From the NCBI RefSeq assembly GCF_002217925.1, contig NZ_BCMF01000007.1:62001-126000 (forward strand): a DNA stretch of 64,000 bases, written 5' to 3'. The stretch is from Secundilactobacillus mixtipabuli. GTDB taxonomy: Bacteria; Bacillota; Bacilli; Lactobacillales; Lactobacillaceae. The translations under genes were made by a program, and so were the position numbers. Numbering within the stretch: position 1 is the first letter of the stretch; the number at the start of each line of letters is the position of its first letter. Under the pieces are notes generated by a model. The model was not told the origin of the DNA and made no database searches. It saw only the letters and a program-made list of their open reading frames with translations. Shown here piece after piece: positions 18,737 through 27,796 of this stretch.

Positions 18737-19924
18737 TTAGTCTTTAAATTGTACCATGAAAGCCTTGATTCTAACCATAGCTGTTTTTAATGATGTCAAA
18801 TCAGTCGCGTAACTGATCCGGACGTGATTCGAGACGCCAAAGGCTGAACCGTCAACTAAAGCAACGTGTGCTTCAGTTAACAGCCGGCTAACTAGCTCGC
18901 CAGTCGTTTCAATACCGGAAAGTTTTAATGCAGCACTGACGTCTGGGAAAAGGTAGAAAGCCCCCTGTGGTTTAACGGGAAGGTCAAATCCTGGAATGTC
19001 GTTTAACAGTGGATAAACAGTGTTAAGGCGGTTTTCAAAGGCTTGACGCATGACTTCAACCTGTGCCTGATCACCCGTCAAGGCTTCCAGGAGCGCGTAC
19101 TGACTAACTGCAGTTGGATTGCCAGTGGCGTGGGACAGAAAAGCAGCAATCTTACTGATCAGCTGCTCATTGGCAACCACATAACCCATCCGCCAGCCAG
19201 TCATAGAATAAGTTTTACTCCCACCAGAAATGATAATGATTCGGGGATCCAACTGGTCAGCAAGTTGGGCAATTGAAGTAAAATGGGCACCATTATAAAC
19301 GAGTTGGCCGTAAATATCGTCCGTGACGACCATTAAATGATGCTGACTGGTCCAATCGTTTAATTCACTGAGTTCTGAATGATCGTAAATGACACCAGTT
19401 GGGTTCTCAGGGCTATTTAAGACAAACGCAACGGTTTTATCCGTTACCTTCGCTGCCAAATCCGCTGGTGTTGCTTTGAAACTGTCGCCCACGGGAACGG
19501 CAACCGGCACACCGCCTGCCAGCTTGATCTGTTCAGAATAGCTCACCCAATAAGGCTCAGGCAACAAAACTTCATCACCTGGGTCAAGAATGGCTTGAAA
19601 AGTACTGTACAGCGCCATCTTGGCACCTGTCGTAATGGCAACATTTTTAGCCGTCAGATTCTGCAAACCATAGTCATTTTCAGTACGGTTTGCAACCGCA
19701 GTGCGGAGTTCTGAAATCCCAGCAGCTGGCGTATAGAAACTGGCTTTACCAGCTTTGATTGCGTCAATGGCTGCCTGTTCAATGTTTTTAGGGGTTTCAA
19801 AATCAGGCTCACCAATACCAAGATTAATCACGTCGAGACCGTCAGCAATCATTTTTTTCGCCTGAGAAGAAACTTTCATCGTTGCTGAGGGTTGAAGCTT
19901 TTGTGCACGCTGTGAGATCTTCAA
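18737..19924 (-). CDS. aspB: Aspartate aminotransferase (class I, PLP)
   Basis: 395 aa. Class I/II aminotransferase motifs: LGIGEPDFETP, LNSPENPTGVIYD and the PLP lysine in SGGSKTYSMTGWRMGY. It most likely interconverts aspartate and oxaloacetate with glutamate. Placement between ypmB and asnS matches Firmicutes synteny, where aspartate supply neighbours tRNA-Asn charging. The start is TTG 19924 behind GGAGG. Confidence 0.94.
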   Translation of the reverse strand: MKISQRAQKLQPSATMKVSSQAKKMIADGLDVINLGIGEPDFETPKNIEQAAIDAIKAGKASFYTPAAGISELRTAVANRTENDYGLQNLTAKNVAITTGAKMALYSTFQAILDPGDEVLLPEPYWVSYSEQIKLAGGVPVAVPVGDSFKATPADLAAKVTDKTVAFVLNSPENPTGVIYDHSELSELNDWTSQHHLMVVTDDIYGQLVYNGAHFTSIAQLADQLDPRIIIISGGSKTYSMTGWRMGYVVANEQLISKIAAFLSHATGNPTAVSQYALLEALTGDQAQVEVMRQAFENRLNTVYPLLNDIPGFDLPVKPQGAFYLFPDVSAALKLSGIETTGELVSRLLTEAHVALVDGSAFGVSNHVRISYATDLTSLKTAMVRIKAFMVQFKD

Positions 19925-19954
19925 AAAAATAGCCTCCTTGAATAACCTGTATGA

Positions 19955-20461
19955 TTAAATATTTTCAATCGACTGTAATACCTTACCTGATTTAAAACTT
20001 AACGTTTCGTAGCATAAATGATTCTTTTGGTTCATGTAGCTAATCACCCAAGCAGGATGCCCGTTAAATACGCTGAGCGCTGCTGAAAGCACTTTTTTAG
20101 GATTGTGCTTTGACCAGATCCGGCTAAGTGCCTGGTCACGTGATAGGCCAGCTGACTGCTGCAATGCAACAACGTTGCCGCCCTTTTGGGGAACAACAAT
20201 GTATACCGACTGATTTTGATTATTCTTACCTGCAACGGTGTAGTAAGTCTGGTTTAAATTGGTCCAATAAAAACCATCAGTCGTTTTAAGGCCAGCATAT
20301 TTTTTAGCAATTTGGATAGACTGCGCTTTCGCTTTAGTCACCGGGGAAGTTGCATGGTGAATCCCCCCAAAAATGAATAGCAGCAAAACCACGATAATGC
20401 CCAAAATGATGAGCAAAATGCGGTTACTGATTGACCGCCGGCTTGCATGTTCCCTTCTCAT
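19955..20461 (-). CDS. YpmB-like DUF5590 membrane-anchored protein
   Basis: About 168 aa. A basic N-terminus (MRREHASRRS) and one transmembrane helix (ILLIILGIIVVLLLFIFGG) anchor two extracytoplasmic PepSY-like repeats, the DUF5590/YpmB architecture. The function is unknown. Position between dinG and aspB matches ypmB in Bacillus. The start is debatable: ATG 20461 is chosen; TTG at 20470 and 20485 are alternatives around the AGAAGG site. Confidence 0.85.
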   Translation of the reverse strand: MRREHASRRSISNRILLIILGIIVVLLLFIFGGIHHATSPVTKAKAQSIQIAKKYAGLKTTDGFYWTNLNQTYYTVAGKNNQNQSVYIVVPQKGGNVVALQQSAGLSRDQALSRIWSKHNPKKVLSAALSVFNGHPAWVISYMNQKNHLCYETLSFKSGKVLQSIENI

Positions 20462-20514
20462 GTTCTTCAACACGCCTTCTTTCAATTGTTACTGCCAACA
20501 ATTATAGCAAAATC

Positions 20515-23343
20515 TCAGCTATCGTGGCCGATACTTTTGTGATTTTTAAAGAATTTAGTCATATCATTAAGCAACTGCGGTACCGTGCCCGTCATGGTTG
20601 GTAAGCTTGCAGGTAAGGTCTTTAAGATTGTTTGCCCGTAATGCCGTGTTACCAGCCGGCTATCAAGCACAATAACAGCACCGTAATCCTGCCGGGTTCG
20701 AATTAGCCGGCCGATCCCCTGCCGCAATCGTAAGGTGGCCTTGGGTAAGGATAGATTATAAAATGGATTCTTACCCTTTGCCTTCATCCGTTCATACTGA
20801 ACTTTCGTCTCCAATTGATCTGGTGAGTCGAATGGCAAACGGGCAATCACTAACAGCTGCAACTTGTCCTGAGGCAAATCGATTCCTTCCCAGAAACTGG
20901 CAGCGCCAAGCAGAACTGCATTGTCTTCATCCATAAAGCGCTTGATCAATTTTTCCTTGGAACCAGAAATCCCTTGTGCCAAAATTAACCGTTCCTTTGG
21001 ATGAATGGCTTCCGTTAACTTACTGTAAACAGCTTCAATGGCTGCCAATGAGTTAAATAAGACAAGGGTTGGTCGATTAACCCGAGTCAGGGCTTTAATC
21101 AGCGTTTGTGCGACATACTGATTATACTTTTCTTCTTCCTTAATATCAGGGGCATCGTTTGTCATGTACATTTTAGCTTGGGTTTCAAAATTAAAGTCGG
21201 ATTTTAGCCGACGCATTTTGACCGCGGTTCGATCAAGATCTAACTGATCGTACAGATACTGTGATCGGTTGGACGAGAAGAGGGTTGCACCGGTAAACGT
21301 AGGGGCTTGAAAATGAGAGTAGATCTGCTGTGATAAAAAGCCCTCTACAGTCATTAAATTAGAAGCAACCATAATGTGAGTTAAATCGTTGCTGACTGTC
21401 AGCCAATAGAGATAACTGCCCGTCCCTGCTTCCTCATGTTGCGGTGCCTGCCGAATGGCAGACAGCGTCTTCCAAGCATCCGTCAGGGCGTTGACTGCGT
21501 GAGAAAAACGCATGAACAGTTCCTCATCACTCTTTAACCAGCGATTAGACTGCTGATAAAAAGAATCGGTGATTGCCGACAACTTATCTTGAAACTTTCC
21601 CACTAAGATGTCTAACTGTTCAAATAAGCCTTCACGTTGTTTGAGAAAGCCAATCCAATCGGTTTCTGAAATCACAATTTCTTTATAGGGTTTAGTGAAT
21701 TTCCCACCAAACTGGGCTTTGAAGTGGCTTGTTAGGTAGTCACTTAGAGCTCGTAACTGTCGACTGAATTCGATGAGCCAACGATAGAAGGTACTTAAAT
21801 CATCGTTCAGCGTTAGCCCTTCAGTTGCGGCTGTTAGACCGTATTCATTTTCCGGGTCCAGCAATTCCATCAATCGCCGGCCAGTCGACAGTGAAACTTG
21901 GAAATCAAACTTTTGCCGTTGTGTCCTTAACGCATAATCAGCGAGATGCTGCGCTTCATCAACAACTAGGTACGGCTGATGAAAATTATCACCCAGTAAA
22001 TCAGCATGCTGAACCAAAAATGCATGGTTAACAATAATGAACTGCGTGTATTTCAACCGTGTGTAAAGCCGACGGAGAAAGTCATCTTCGTAAAACGGAT
22101 CGGTATCCGTTAAATCGGCCATACCGTGGTGGTAAACACTATCTAAGTACGGCGGTTCATTCTTAAAATGCAGTTCGTCTAAGTCACCAGTCGTGGTTTG
22201 ACTGAGCCAGACCAGCAGACGAAGTTTGATCAGCTGTGTCTGCTTAGAATGATCAGCTTGACTCAGAGAAACTTTAAACCGTGATAGATCAAGATAATGG
22301 GCGTTTCCCTTCACAACTTCCGCATGCGTTTCGAACGGCAGCATTTTTTCTAACAGCGGCATCGTTTGATTAATCAGTTGATTTTGCAGCAAAACCGTAT
22401 CGGTGGCAATGACCACCTGTTTATTGTATTTTTGTGCGAGATAGGCCATTGGCAAGACGTACCCCAAAGTTTTCCCCGTACCAGTAGGTGCTTCTACGAT
22501 CAATGGCTGATTGGCAGTTTCGGTGTCTGTATATTGACGGTAAATCAAGTTCATCATTTTGGCTTGATCAGCCCGCCACTCAAAGTGCTTTGGGAACCGC
22601 TTCAGTTTGTTTTTTTTCGTTCTCGGATAAGTATATTCCCGATCATTCGTTGGTGCTAAGACCGGTGTTTTTCGCAGCGCAATCCCGTGGGAGACGTACA
22701 AATAATCAGGCAAACTCCGGGGATTCTTACGGACTTCAGCGAGTCCCCACTTGAAGACTTCCGCGGTATTTTGCGGTAGATCAGCCTCTTCCGCAACCAT
22801 TTGCTGTAAAGTCACAATCGGCAGTTCAAGCATGCGTTTGAACAACACGATCAATAATTCTCCCGTCACTAATGCATCGTCATTAGCAGTATGCGGGTGA
22901 TCGTGTTCAATATTAAGATATGATGTCAAATCGTGCAGTCGGTAACTTGGGACTGTCGGCAACAGGATTTGACTCAACGTCACCGTGTCGATGGCTTGAA
23001 TATCAAGTTTGGGATAGCCCACCCGTTCCAATTCTGCATTTACAAACGGAAAGTCAAAATTGACATTGTGCGCCACGAAAACAGTATCAGACAATAAACT
23101 GTATATCGTACCCGCCACGTCATCAAACAAGGGTGCTTTTTTGACCTGCGCTTCAGAAATACCCGTTAAAGCCTGAATCGATTGTGGGATTGAGGTTTGT
23201 GGATTAACGTCTGTGTTGAAATGGTTAATGATTTCGCCATTCTGTACCAGCACGCACCCAAATTGAATCATTCGGTTGCCTTCAGCAACGTTAGTACCAG
23301 TCGTTTCAATATCGACGACGGCATAAATTGTATTTGCATCCAT
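20515..23343 (-). CDS. dinG: DinG-type helicase with N-terminal exonuclease domain
   Basis: 942 aa. The N-terminal DnaQ-like 3'-5' exonuclease has ExoI VVDIETTGTN, ExoII HNVNFDFPFVNAELE and ExoIII HTANDDALVTGELL. A superfamily 2 XPD/DinG helicase follows with Walker A EAPTGTGKT, DEAQ box VVDEAQHL, GAASFWEGIDLP and QGIGRLIR. The four cysteines of the iron-sulphur domain of E. coli DinG are not seen, as is usual in Firmicutes. In S. aureus the homologue acts mainly as a nuclease. ATG 23343 is chosen over TTG 23355 and GTG 23352, with a weak ribosome binding site. Confidence 0.94.
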   Translation of the reverse strand: MDANTIYAVVDIETTGTNVAEGNRMIQFGCVLVQNGEIINHFNTDVNPQTSIPQSIQALTGISEAQVKKAPLFDDVAGTIYSLLSDTVFVAHNVNFDFPFVNAELERVGYPKLDIQAIDTVTLSQILLPTVPSYRLHDLTSYLNIEHDHPHTANDDALVTGELLIVLFKRMLELPIVTLQQMVAEEADLPQNTAEVFKWGLAEVRKNPRSLPDYLYVSHGIALRKTPVLAPTNDREYTYPRTKKNKLKRFPKHFEWRADQAKMMNLIYRQYTDTETANQPLIVEAPTGTGKTLGYVLPMAYLAQKYNKQVVIATDTVLLQNQLINQTMPLLEKMLPFETHAEVVKGNAHYLDLSRFKVSLSQADHSKQTQLIKLRLLVWLSQTTTGDLDELHFKNEPPYLDSVYHHGMADLTDTDPFYEDDFLRRLYTRLKYTQFIIVNHAFLVQHADLLGDNFHQPYLVVDEAQHLADYALRTQRQKFDFQVSLSTGRRLMELLDPENEYGLTAATEGLTLNDDLSTFYRWLIEFSRQLRALSDYLTSHFKAQFGGKFTKPYKEIVISETDWIGFLKQREGLFEQLDILVGKFQDKLSAITDSFYQQSNRWLKSDEELFMRFSHAVNALTDAWKTLSAIRQAPQHEEAGTGSYLYWLTVSNDLTHIMVASNLMTVEGFLSQQIYSHFQAPTFTGATLFSSNRSQYLYDQLDLDRTAVKMRRLKSDFNFETQAKMYMTNDAPDIKEEEKYNQYVAQTLIKALTRVNRPTLVLFNSLAAIEAVYSKLTEAIHPKERLILAQGISGSKEKLIKRFMDEDNAVLLGAASFWEGIDLPQDKLQLLVIARLPFDSPDQLETKVQYERMKAKGKNPFYNLSLPKATLRLRQGIGRLIRTRQDYGAVIVLDSRLVTRHYGQTILKTLPASLPTMTGTVPQLLNDMTKFFKNHKSIGHDS

Positions 23344-23526
23344 TAATTTCACCAAATTCTCTATTATCTTTCTTCGTTTATCATACTACACTTGGTTCCT
23401 AGGCGGAAGCAGACGTTTATAGATGAAACAATTTTACTTTAATTAACGCTTTAATGGCATCATTCAGTTATTCTTAAATAAAGCATTAAATTTACTTAAT
23501 TTCGGCTTGCTTAACCCCGCATTATC

Positions 23527-23555
23527 TTGTAACAATCGGCTATTTGTCGTATGAT
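23527..23555 (+). promoter_or_regulatory. Promoter of the mevalonate operon
   Basis: TTGTAA (23527-23532), 17-bp spacer and TATGAT (23550-23555), about 70 bp upstream of the mvk start. No operator-like repeat was noticed around it. Confidence 0.65.
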
Positions 23556-23625
23556 ACCATGTGTTTGTAATCATGTATAAGACGTGTTATTTATTCAATT
23601 ACTATATTTGAGGGGAGTCATTTTT

Positions 23626-24576
23626 GTGGATACACCGGCAAGTGGCAGCAGTCACGCAAAAATCATACTAATTGGTGAACATAGTGTTGTGTATCACCAA
23701 CCTGCAATTGCATTACCATTGCCAGCCGTTCGCGAAAGTGTGACTATCGCTCGTCGTGAAGATGGTATTCAGCAATTGATCAGCCGCTACTATACAGGAG
23801 CTAGACAGGCAGGGCCATCGCAATTAGCAGGGATCAATCAGTTGATTGATGACTTATTAGTGCGCTTTAACGTGCCCAATATTGGCTTTGACTTAACCAT
23901 TAACAGTCATTTACCTGCTGAACGGGGCATGGGTTCGTCCGCTGCTACTGCGGTGGCCATTATCCGGGCGCTGTATCGCTTTTTAAACCAGCCGCTCTCC
24001 CACGAACAATTATTGGCGGATGCAAATATTTCGGAAAAAATCATTCATGGCAATCCTAGCGGCATTGATGTGGCGACAGCTAGTGCGACTAATCCAATCT
24101 GGTTTATTACCGGAACTCAGCCGATCAGTATCCCCTTCCACTTACATGGCTATTTGGTCGTCGCTGATACGGGGGTTCATGGGCAAACCGGATTAGCGGT
24201 TAAGGCAGTTGCCTCATTGCGCGAGCGTGAACCGCAAGTTGCTGAGACAGCCATCAAAGGTTTAGGCCAGTTAACCTATGCTGCAAAATCAGCGCTGGCT
24301 AACGATCACTTAACTGAATTAGGCACCATTTTTGACCGCGCTCAGCATTTTTTAAAGCAGCTTGGTGTTAGTCATCCCCGATTAGATGAAATGATCACCG
24401 TGGCTAACCGAAATGGCGCGTTGGGCGCCAAATTAACTGGTGGTGGTATGGGGGGCTGTATGATCTGCCTTGCACCAGATGAAGCAACGGCCACCCAAAT
24501 TCGGCTGGCACTGGCTAACCAAGGTGTTACCCAATCATGGGTTCAGCCCTTAAAAAGTGAGGAAAACAAATCATGA
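23626..24576 (+). CDS. mvk: Mevalonate kinase
   Basis: 316 aa GHMP kinase. LIGEHSVVYHQPAIALPLP, the ATP loop ERGMGSSAATAVA and LTGGGMGGCMI identify mevalonate kinase. It phosphorylates mevalonate to 5-phosphomevalonate. Start GTG 23626 follows AGGGGAG at 9 bp; an upstream in-frame ATG at 23584 lacks a ribosome binding site. It is first of four genes mvk-mvaD-mvaK2-fni and overlaps mvaD by 4 bp (ATGA). Confidence 0.95.
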   Translation: MDTPASGSSHAKIILIGEHSVVYHQPAIALPLPAVRESVTIARREDGIQQLISRYYTGARQAGPSQLAGINQLIDDLLVRFNVPNIGFDLTINSHLPAERGMGSSAATAVAIIRALYRFLNQPLSHEQLLADANISEKIIHGNPSGIDVATASATNPIWFITGTQPISIPFHLHGYLVVADTGVHGQTGLAVKAVASLREREPQVAETAIKGLGQLTYAAKSALANDHLTELGTIFDRAQHFLKQLGVSHPRLDEMITVANRNGALGAKLTGGGMGGCMICLAPDEATATQIRLALANQGVTQSWVQPLKSEENKS

Positions 24577-25559
24577 CCATTGCAACGCACCCAATCACCG
24601 CAAAAGCACATACTAACATTGCTCTGGTGAAATACTGGGGCAAATTAGACACTCAACTGATCATTCCACAAAACGACAGTTTATCGATGACGCTGGATGA
24701 ATTTTACACTAAAACTAGCGTGCAATTTTTACCTGAACTGGCAACGGATAAGGTCATTTTTGACGGTGAAGAGCTCTCAGATAAAGACAGTGCAAAAATT
24801 CGGACTTTTTTGAACCTGGTTCGTGATTTGGCCCACATTACTTATCGAGCAAAAGTCGAAACAAAGAATTTTGTGCCCACGGCAGCAGGATTAGCTTCTT
24901 CTGCATCGGGATTTGCAGCACTGGCCGGCGCAGCTAGCCGAGCCGCTGGTTTGAATTTAAATCGCCGGGACCTCTCTAGGCTGGCCCGGCGTGGTTCAGG
25001 TTCAGCAACGCGTTCCATTTTTGGCGGGTTTGTTGCCTGGCAGCAAGGACATGATGACGAGACTTCCTTTGCGTATCCCATCGACGAGCAGCCAACGTGG
25101 GATCTTGCCGTTATCGCCTTGGTTTTAACGGCCAAACAAAAGAAAATCTCCAGCCGAGTTGGCATGCAGTTAGCTGTTGAAACCAGCCCATTTTATGTTG
25201 AATGGATCAAAGCGAGTCAAGCTGATTTTGAGACCGTCAAAACGGCGATTCAAAATCAAGACTTCACGTTACTAGGTCATACCTCAGAGCAAAACGCCAT
25301 GCGCATGCATGCTTTGACCCTCAGTTCTGATCCCAATTTTACATACTTTAACGCTGATAGTCTTAGAGCGATGAAGATGGTTAAAGACTTACGTTTGCAA
25401 GGGATTCCCTGTTACTTTACAATGGACGCTGGGCCAAACCTGAAGATCATTTGCCAAGGGGCTGATGCTGAGCGCATTGCGCAGCATTTTCAAGCCGTCT
25501 TTGGTGATAAACAAGTACTCATTACCCGACCAGGTTCGGGTATCTCAATTTCAGATTAA
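24573..25559 (+). CDS. mvaD: Diphosphomevalonate decarboxylase
   Basis: 328 aa GHMP family. IALVKYWGK near the N-terminus and the phosphate-binding AAGLASSASGFAALA, followed by RRGSGSATRSIFGGF, are diagnostic. It decarboxylates mevalonate diphosphate to isopentenyl diphosphate using ATP. The start overlaps the mvk stop by 4 bp, which implies translational coupling. Confidence 0.96.
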   Translation: MTIATHPITAKAHTNIALVKYWGKLDTQLIIPQNDSLSMTLDEFYTKTSVQFLPELATDKVIFDGEELSDKDSAKIRTFLNLVRDLAHITYRAKVETKNFVPTAAGLASSASGFAALAGAASRAAGLNLNRRDLSRLARRGSGSATRSIFGGFVAWQQGHDDETSFAYPIDEQPTWDLAVIALVLTAKQKKISSRVGMQLAVETSPFYVEWIKASQADFETVKTAIQNQDFTLLGHTSEQNAMRMHALTLSSDPNFTYFNADSLRAMKMVKDLRLQGIPCYFTMDAGPNLKIICQGADAERIAQHFQAVFGDKQVLITRPGSGISISD

Positions 25560-25608
25560 TCAATTAGCAGCAGTTCAGTCTGTCTTGCTAATGAAAGGAC
25601 ATGATGTT

Positions 25609-26682
25609 TTGATTTCTGTGAAAGCCCCAGGCAAACTTTATATTGCAGGTGAATACGCCGTCGTTGAGACTGGTTTCCCCGCGATCATTGTTGCGCTGGA
25701 TCAATTTGTGACGGTGACGATTCAATCTGCTGACCAAATCGGCAGTATCGTTTCTAGTCAATATCAGGAAAACTCAATCTACTGGCGCCGTGAGGATGGA
25801 GAAATGGTGTTTGATAACCGGGATAACCCCTTCCATTACATTTTGTCCGCCATTAAAGTGACTGAGGATTACGCTAAAACTCTGGGGACAGATTTAGGCA
25901 TCTACCATTTAACCGTGGAAAGTGATCTAGATAGTCAGGATGGCCGTAAGTATGGCTTGGGTTCCTCAGCGGCTGTGACCGTAGCCACAATCAAAGCACT
26001 TTGCAAATTTTACCAGCTGCCCGTTAACCATGACAAACTCTTTAAGTTAGCGGCCATTGCCCATTTTCACGTTCAAGGCAACGGCTCACTAGGTGACATT
26101 GCAGCCAGCGTCTACGGTGGTTGGATCGCCTATCACTCCTTTGACCGGGATTGGTTAAAGCTTGCCGAAAAAAACTATAACTTTGCTGAAATGCTTTCCA
26201 TGGACTGGCCAGGGCTGGACATTGAATTGCTGACCCCACCAGAAAACTTGAAGTTATTGGTCGGCTGGACGGGTTCGCCAGCGTCAACATCTCACTTAGT
26301 GGACCGTGTTGCACTGAACAAAGCTAAGCGGCAACAGGCTTATCAAGACTTTTTGACGAATAGTAAGGCCTGCCTGAAACGAATGATCGATGGCTTCAGA
26401 AATCAGGATCTAGAAACGATTCAGACTGAGATTGCTGTGAACCGAAAATTACTAAACGAGTTAGACCAATTTACCCACGCCCATATCGAAACACCGCTGC
26501 TTAAAAAATTGTGTGAAATTGCTGAAGCCTTTGGCGGTATTGCTAAAACGTCAGGTGCTGGCGGCGGTGATTGCGGGATTGCCATCATTGATTCGCATAA
26601 GCAATTAAATCAACTGGTTGATACTTGGGCTTCAAATCAAATTATTCCTTTAAACTTTAACGTTCACGACGTAGAGGAGTGA
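25609..26682 (+). CDS. mvaK2: Phosphomevalonate kinase
   Basis: 357 aa GHMP kinase. VKAPGKLYIAGEYAVVETG, KYGLGSSAAVTVA and KTSGAGGGDCG are typical of phosphomevalonate kinase, which makes mevalonate diphosphate. Homologues start MIxVKAPGK. Here that is reached from TTG at 25609, with AAAGGA about 9 bp upstream. The upstream ATG (25591) overlaps that ribosome binding site, and longer readings run into mvaD in another frame. Confidence 0.94.
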   Translation: MISVKAPGKLYIAGEYAVVETGFPAIIVALDQFVTVTIQSADQIGSIVSSQYQENSIYWRREDGEMVFDNRDNPFHYILSAIKVTEDYAKTLGTDLGIYHLTVESDLDSQDGRKYGLGSSAAVTVATIKALCKFYQLPVNHDKLFKLAAIAHFHVQGNGSLGDIAASVYGGWIAYHSFDRDWLKLAEKNYNFAEMLSMDWPGLDIELLTPPENLKLLVGWTGSPASTSHLVDRVALNKAKRQQAYQDFLTNSKACLKRMIDGFRNQDLETIQTEIAVNRKLLNELDQFTHAHIETPLLKKLCEIAEAFGGIAKTSGAGGGDCGIAIIDSHKQLNQLVDTWASNQIIPLNFNVHDVEE

Positions 26683-26686
26683 TCAT

Positions 26687-27724
26687 ATGACCTCACAACA
26701 GTCACATCGTAAAGATGAACACGTTTCACTAGCAGAAAAATTTCATCAGTCTGCCAATAGCAGTTTTGATCAAGTCCGGATACTTCATCAGAGTCTGCCT
26801 GAATTAGCACTATCGGACGTTGATTCAATGACTCCTTTTGCAGGCAAACAGATTGCCTATCCTGTTATGATTGAAGCAATGACTGGTGGGAGTGAACGGA
26901 CCGGTCAGCTAAATGCTCAGTTGGCACAACTAGCTGCCATCACTCATTTACCAATGGCTGTTGGTTCGCAAAGTGTTGCCTTAAAAGAACCCGATTTAGC
27001 TGAGACTTTTTCAATTGTCCGGCATTATAATCCAACGGGAATGATGATTGCTAATATTGGTGCGGGACATAGTGTTGACGATGCTCGAAAAGTCGTCGAG
27101 ATGATCTCAGCAGACGCGTTGCAGGTCCACATTAACGCTGCTCAGGAAATCATCATGCCAGAAGGTGATCGTGAATTTTACTGGCTGGATCAGTTAGCAG
27201 CCATTGTGGCTAAGCTGGATATCCCCGTTATTGTGAAGGAAGTTGGCTTTGGCATGACTGCTAAAACGGTTCAAAAACTCATGTCAATTGGGGTCAAATA
27301 CGTTGACTTAAGTGGTCGTGGCGGGACCAGTTTTGCCAAAATCGAGAATTTTCGTCGGCCACAAAAAGAGATGGCTTATCTCGATGACTGGGGCCTAACG
27401 ACGACGGAATCATTACTTGAAATGCGCAAATTGTCTGCCCGTCCGGTAATTATCGCCAGTGGTGGGATCAAAACACCCTTGGACGCTATCAAAGCATTGG
27501 CTTTAGGCGCTGACGTTGCTGGTATGGCTGGTGAAGTTCTGCACCATTTGATTACCGATGACTATTCAGTAACTGAAGATTGGCTGATACATTGGCTTCA
27601 GGACTTCAAATGTTTAATGTTGTTAACTGGTAGCAAAACGGTGAAAGATTTGCGTAAACAATCGATGGTCTTTTCGCCCGAATTAGAATCATTTGCACGG
27701 CAAAGGTTTATTTCACTAGAATAA
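26687..27724 (+). CDS. fni: Isopentenyl-diphosphate delta-isomerase, type 2 (FMN)
   Basis: 345 aa TIM-barrel flavoprotein. EAMTGGSERTG, VGSQSVAL, VKEVGFGMT and SGRGGTSFAKIE are the type 2 IDI motifs for FMN and substrate binding. It interconverts IPP and DMAPP. ATG is 4 bp after the mvaK2 stop, with GAGGAG upstream. It is the last gene of the mevalonate operon and is followed by a strong terminator. Confidence 0.96.
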   Translation: MTSQQSHRKDEHVSLAEKFHQSANSSFDQVRILHQSLPELALSDVDSMTPFAGKQIAYPVMIEAMTGGSERTGQLNAQLAQLAAITHLPMAVGSQSVALKEPDLAETFSIVRHYNPTGMMIANIGAGHSVDDARKVVEMISADALQVHINAAQEIIMPEGDREFYWLDQLAAIVAKLDIPVIVKEVGFGMTAKTVQKLMSIGVKYVDLSGRGGTSFAKIENFRRPQKEMAYLDDWGLTTTESLLEMRKLSARPVIIASGGIKTPLDAIKALALGADVAGMAGEVLHHLITDDYSVTEDWLIHWLQDFKCLMLLTGSKTVKDLRKQSMVFSPELESFARQRFISLE

Positions 27725-27735
27725 TTGTTATATAC

Positions 27736-27783
27736 AAAAAGATGACTACTTGCCCTTTCATGCGGTAAGTAGTCATCTTTTTA
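27736..27783. terminator. Terminator between fni and rsmF
   Basis: AAAAAGATGACTACTT / AAGTAGTCATCTTTTT stem between convergent genes; it serves both strands. Confidence 0.9.
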
Positions 27784-27796
27784 AATTCCAATCATT

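Noticed and set aside
25465-25608. N-terminal extension of phosphomevalonate kinase
   Set aside because: It overlaps mvaD in another frame; TTG 25609 gives the conserved family N-terminus.
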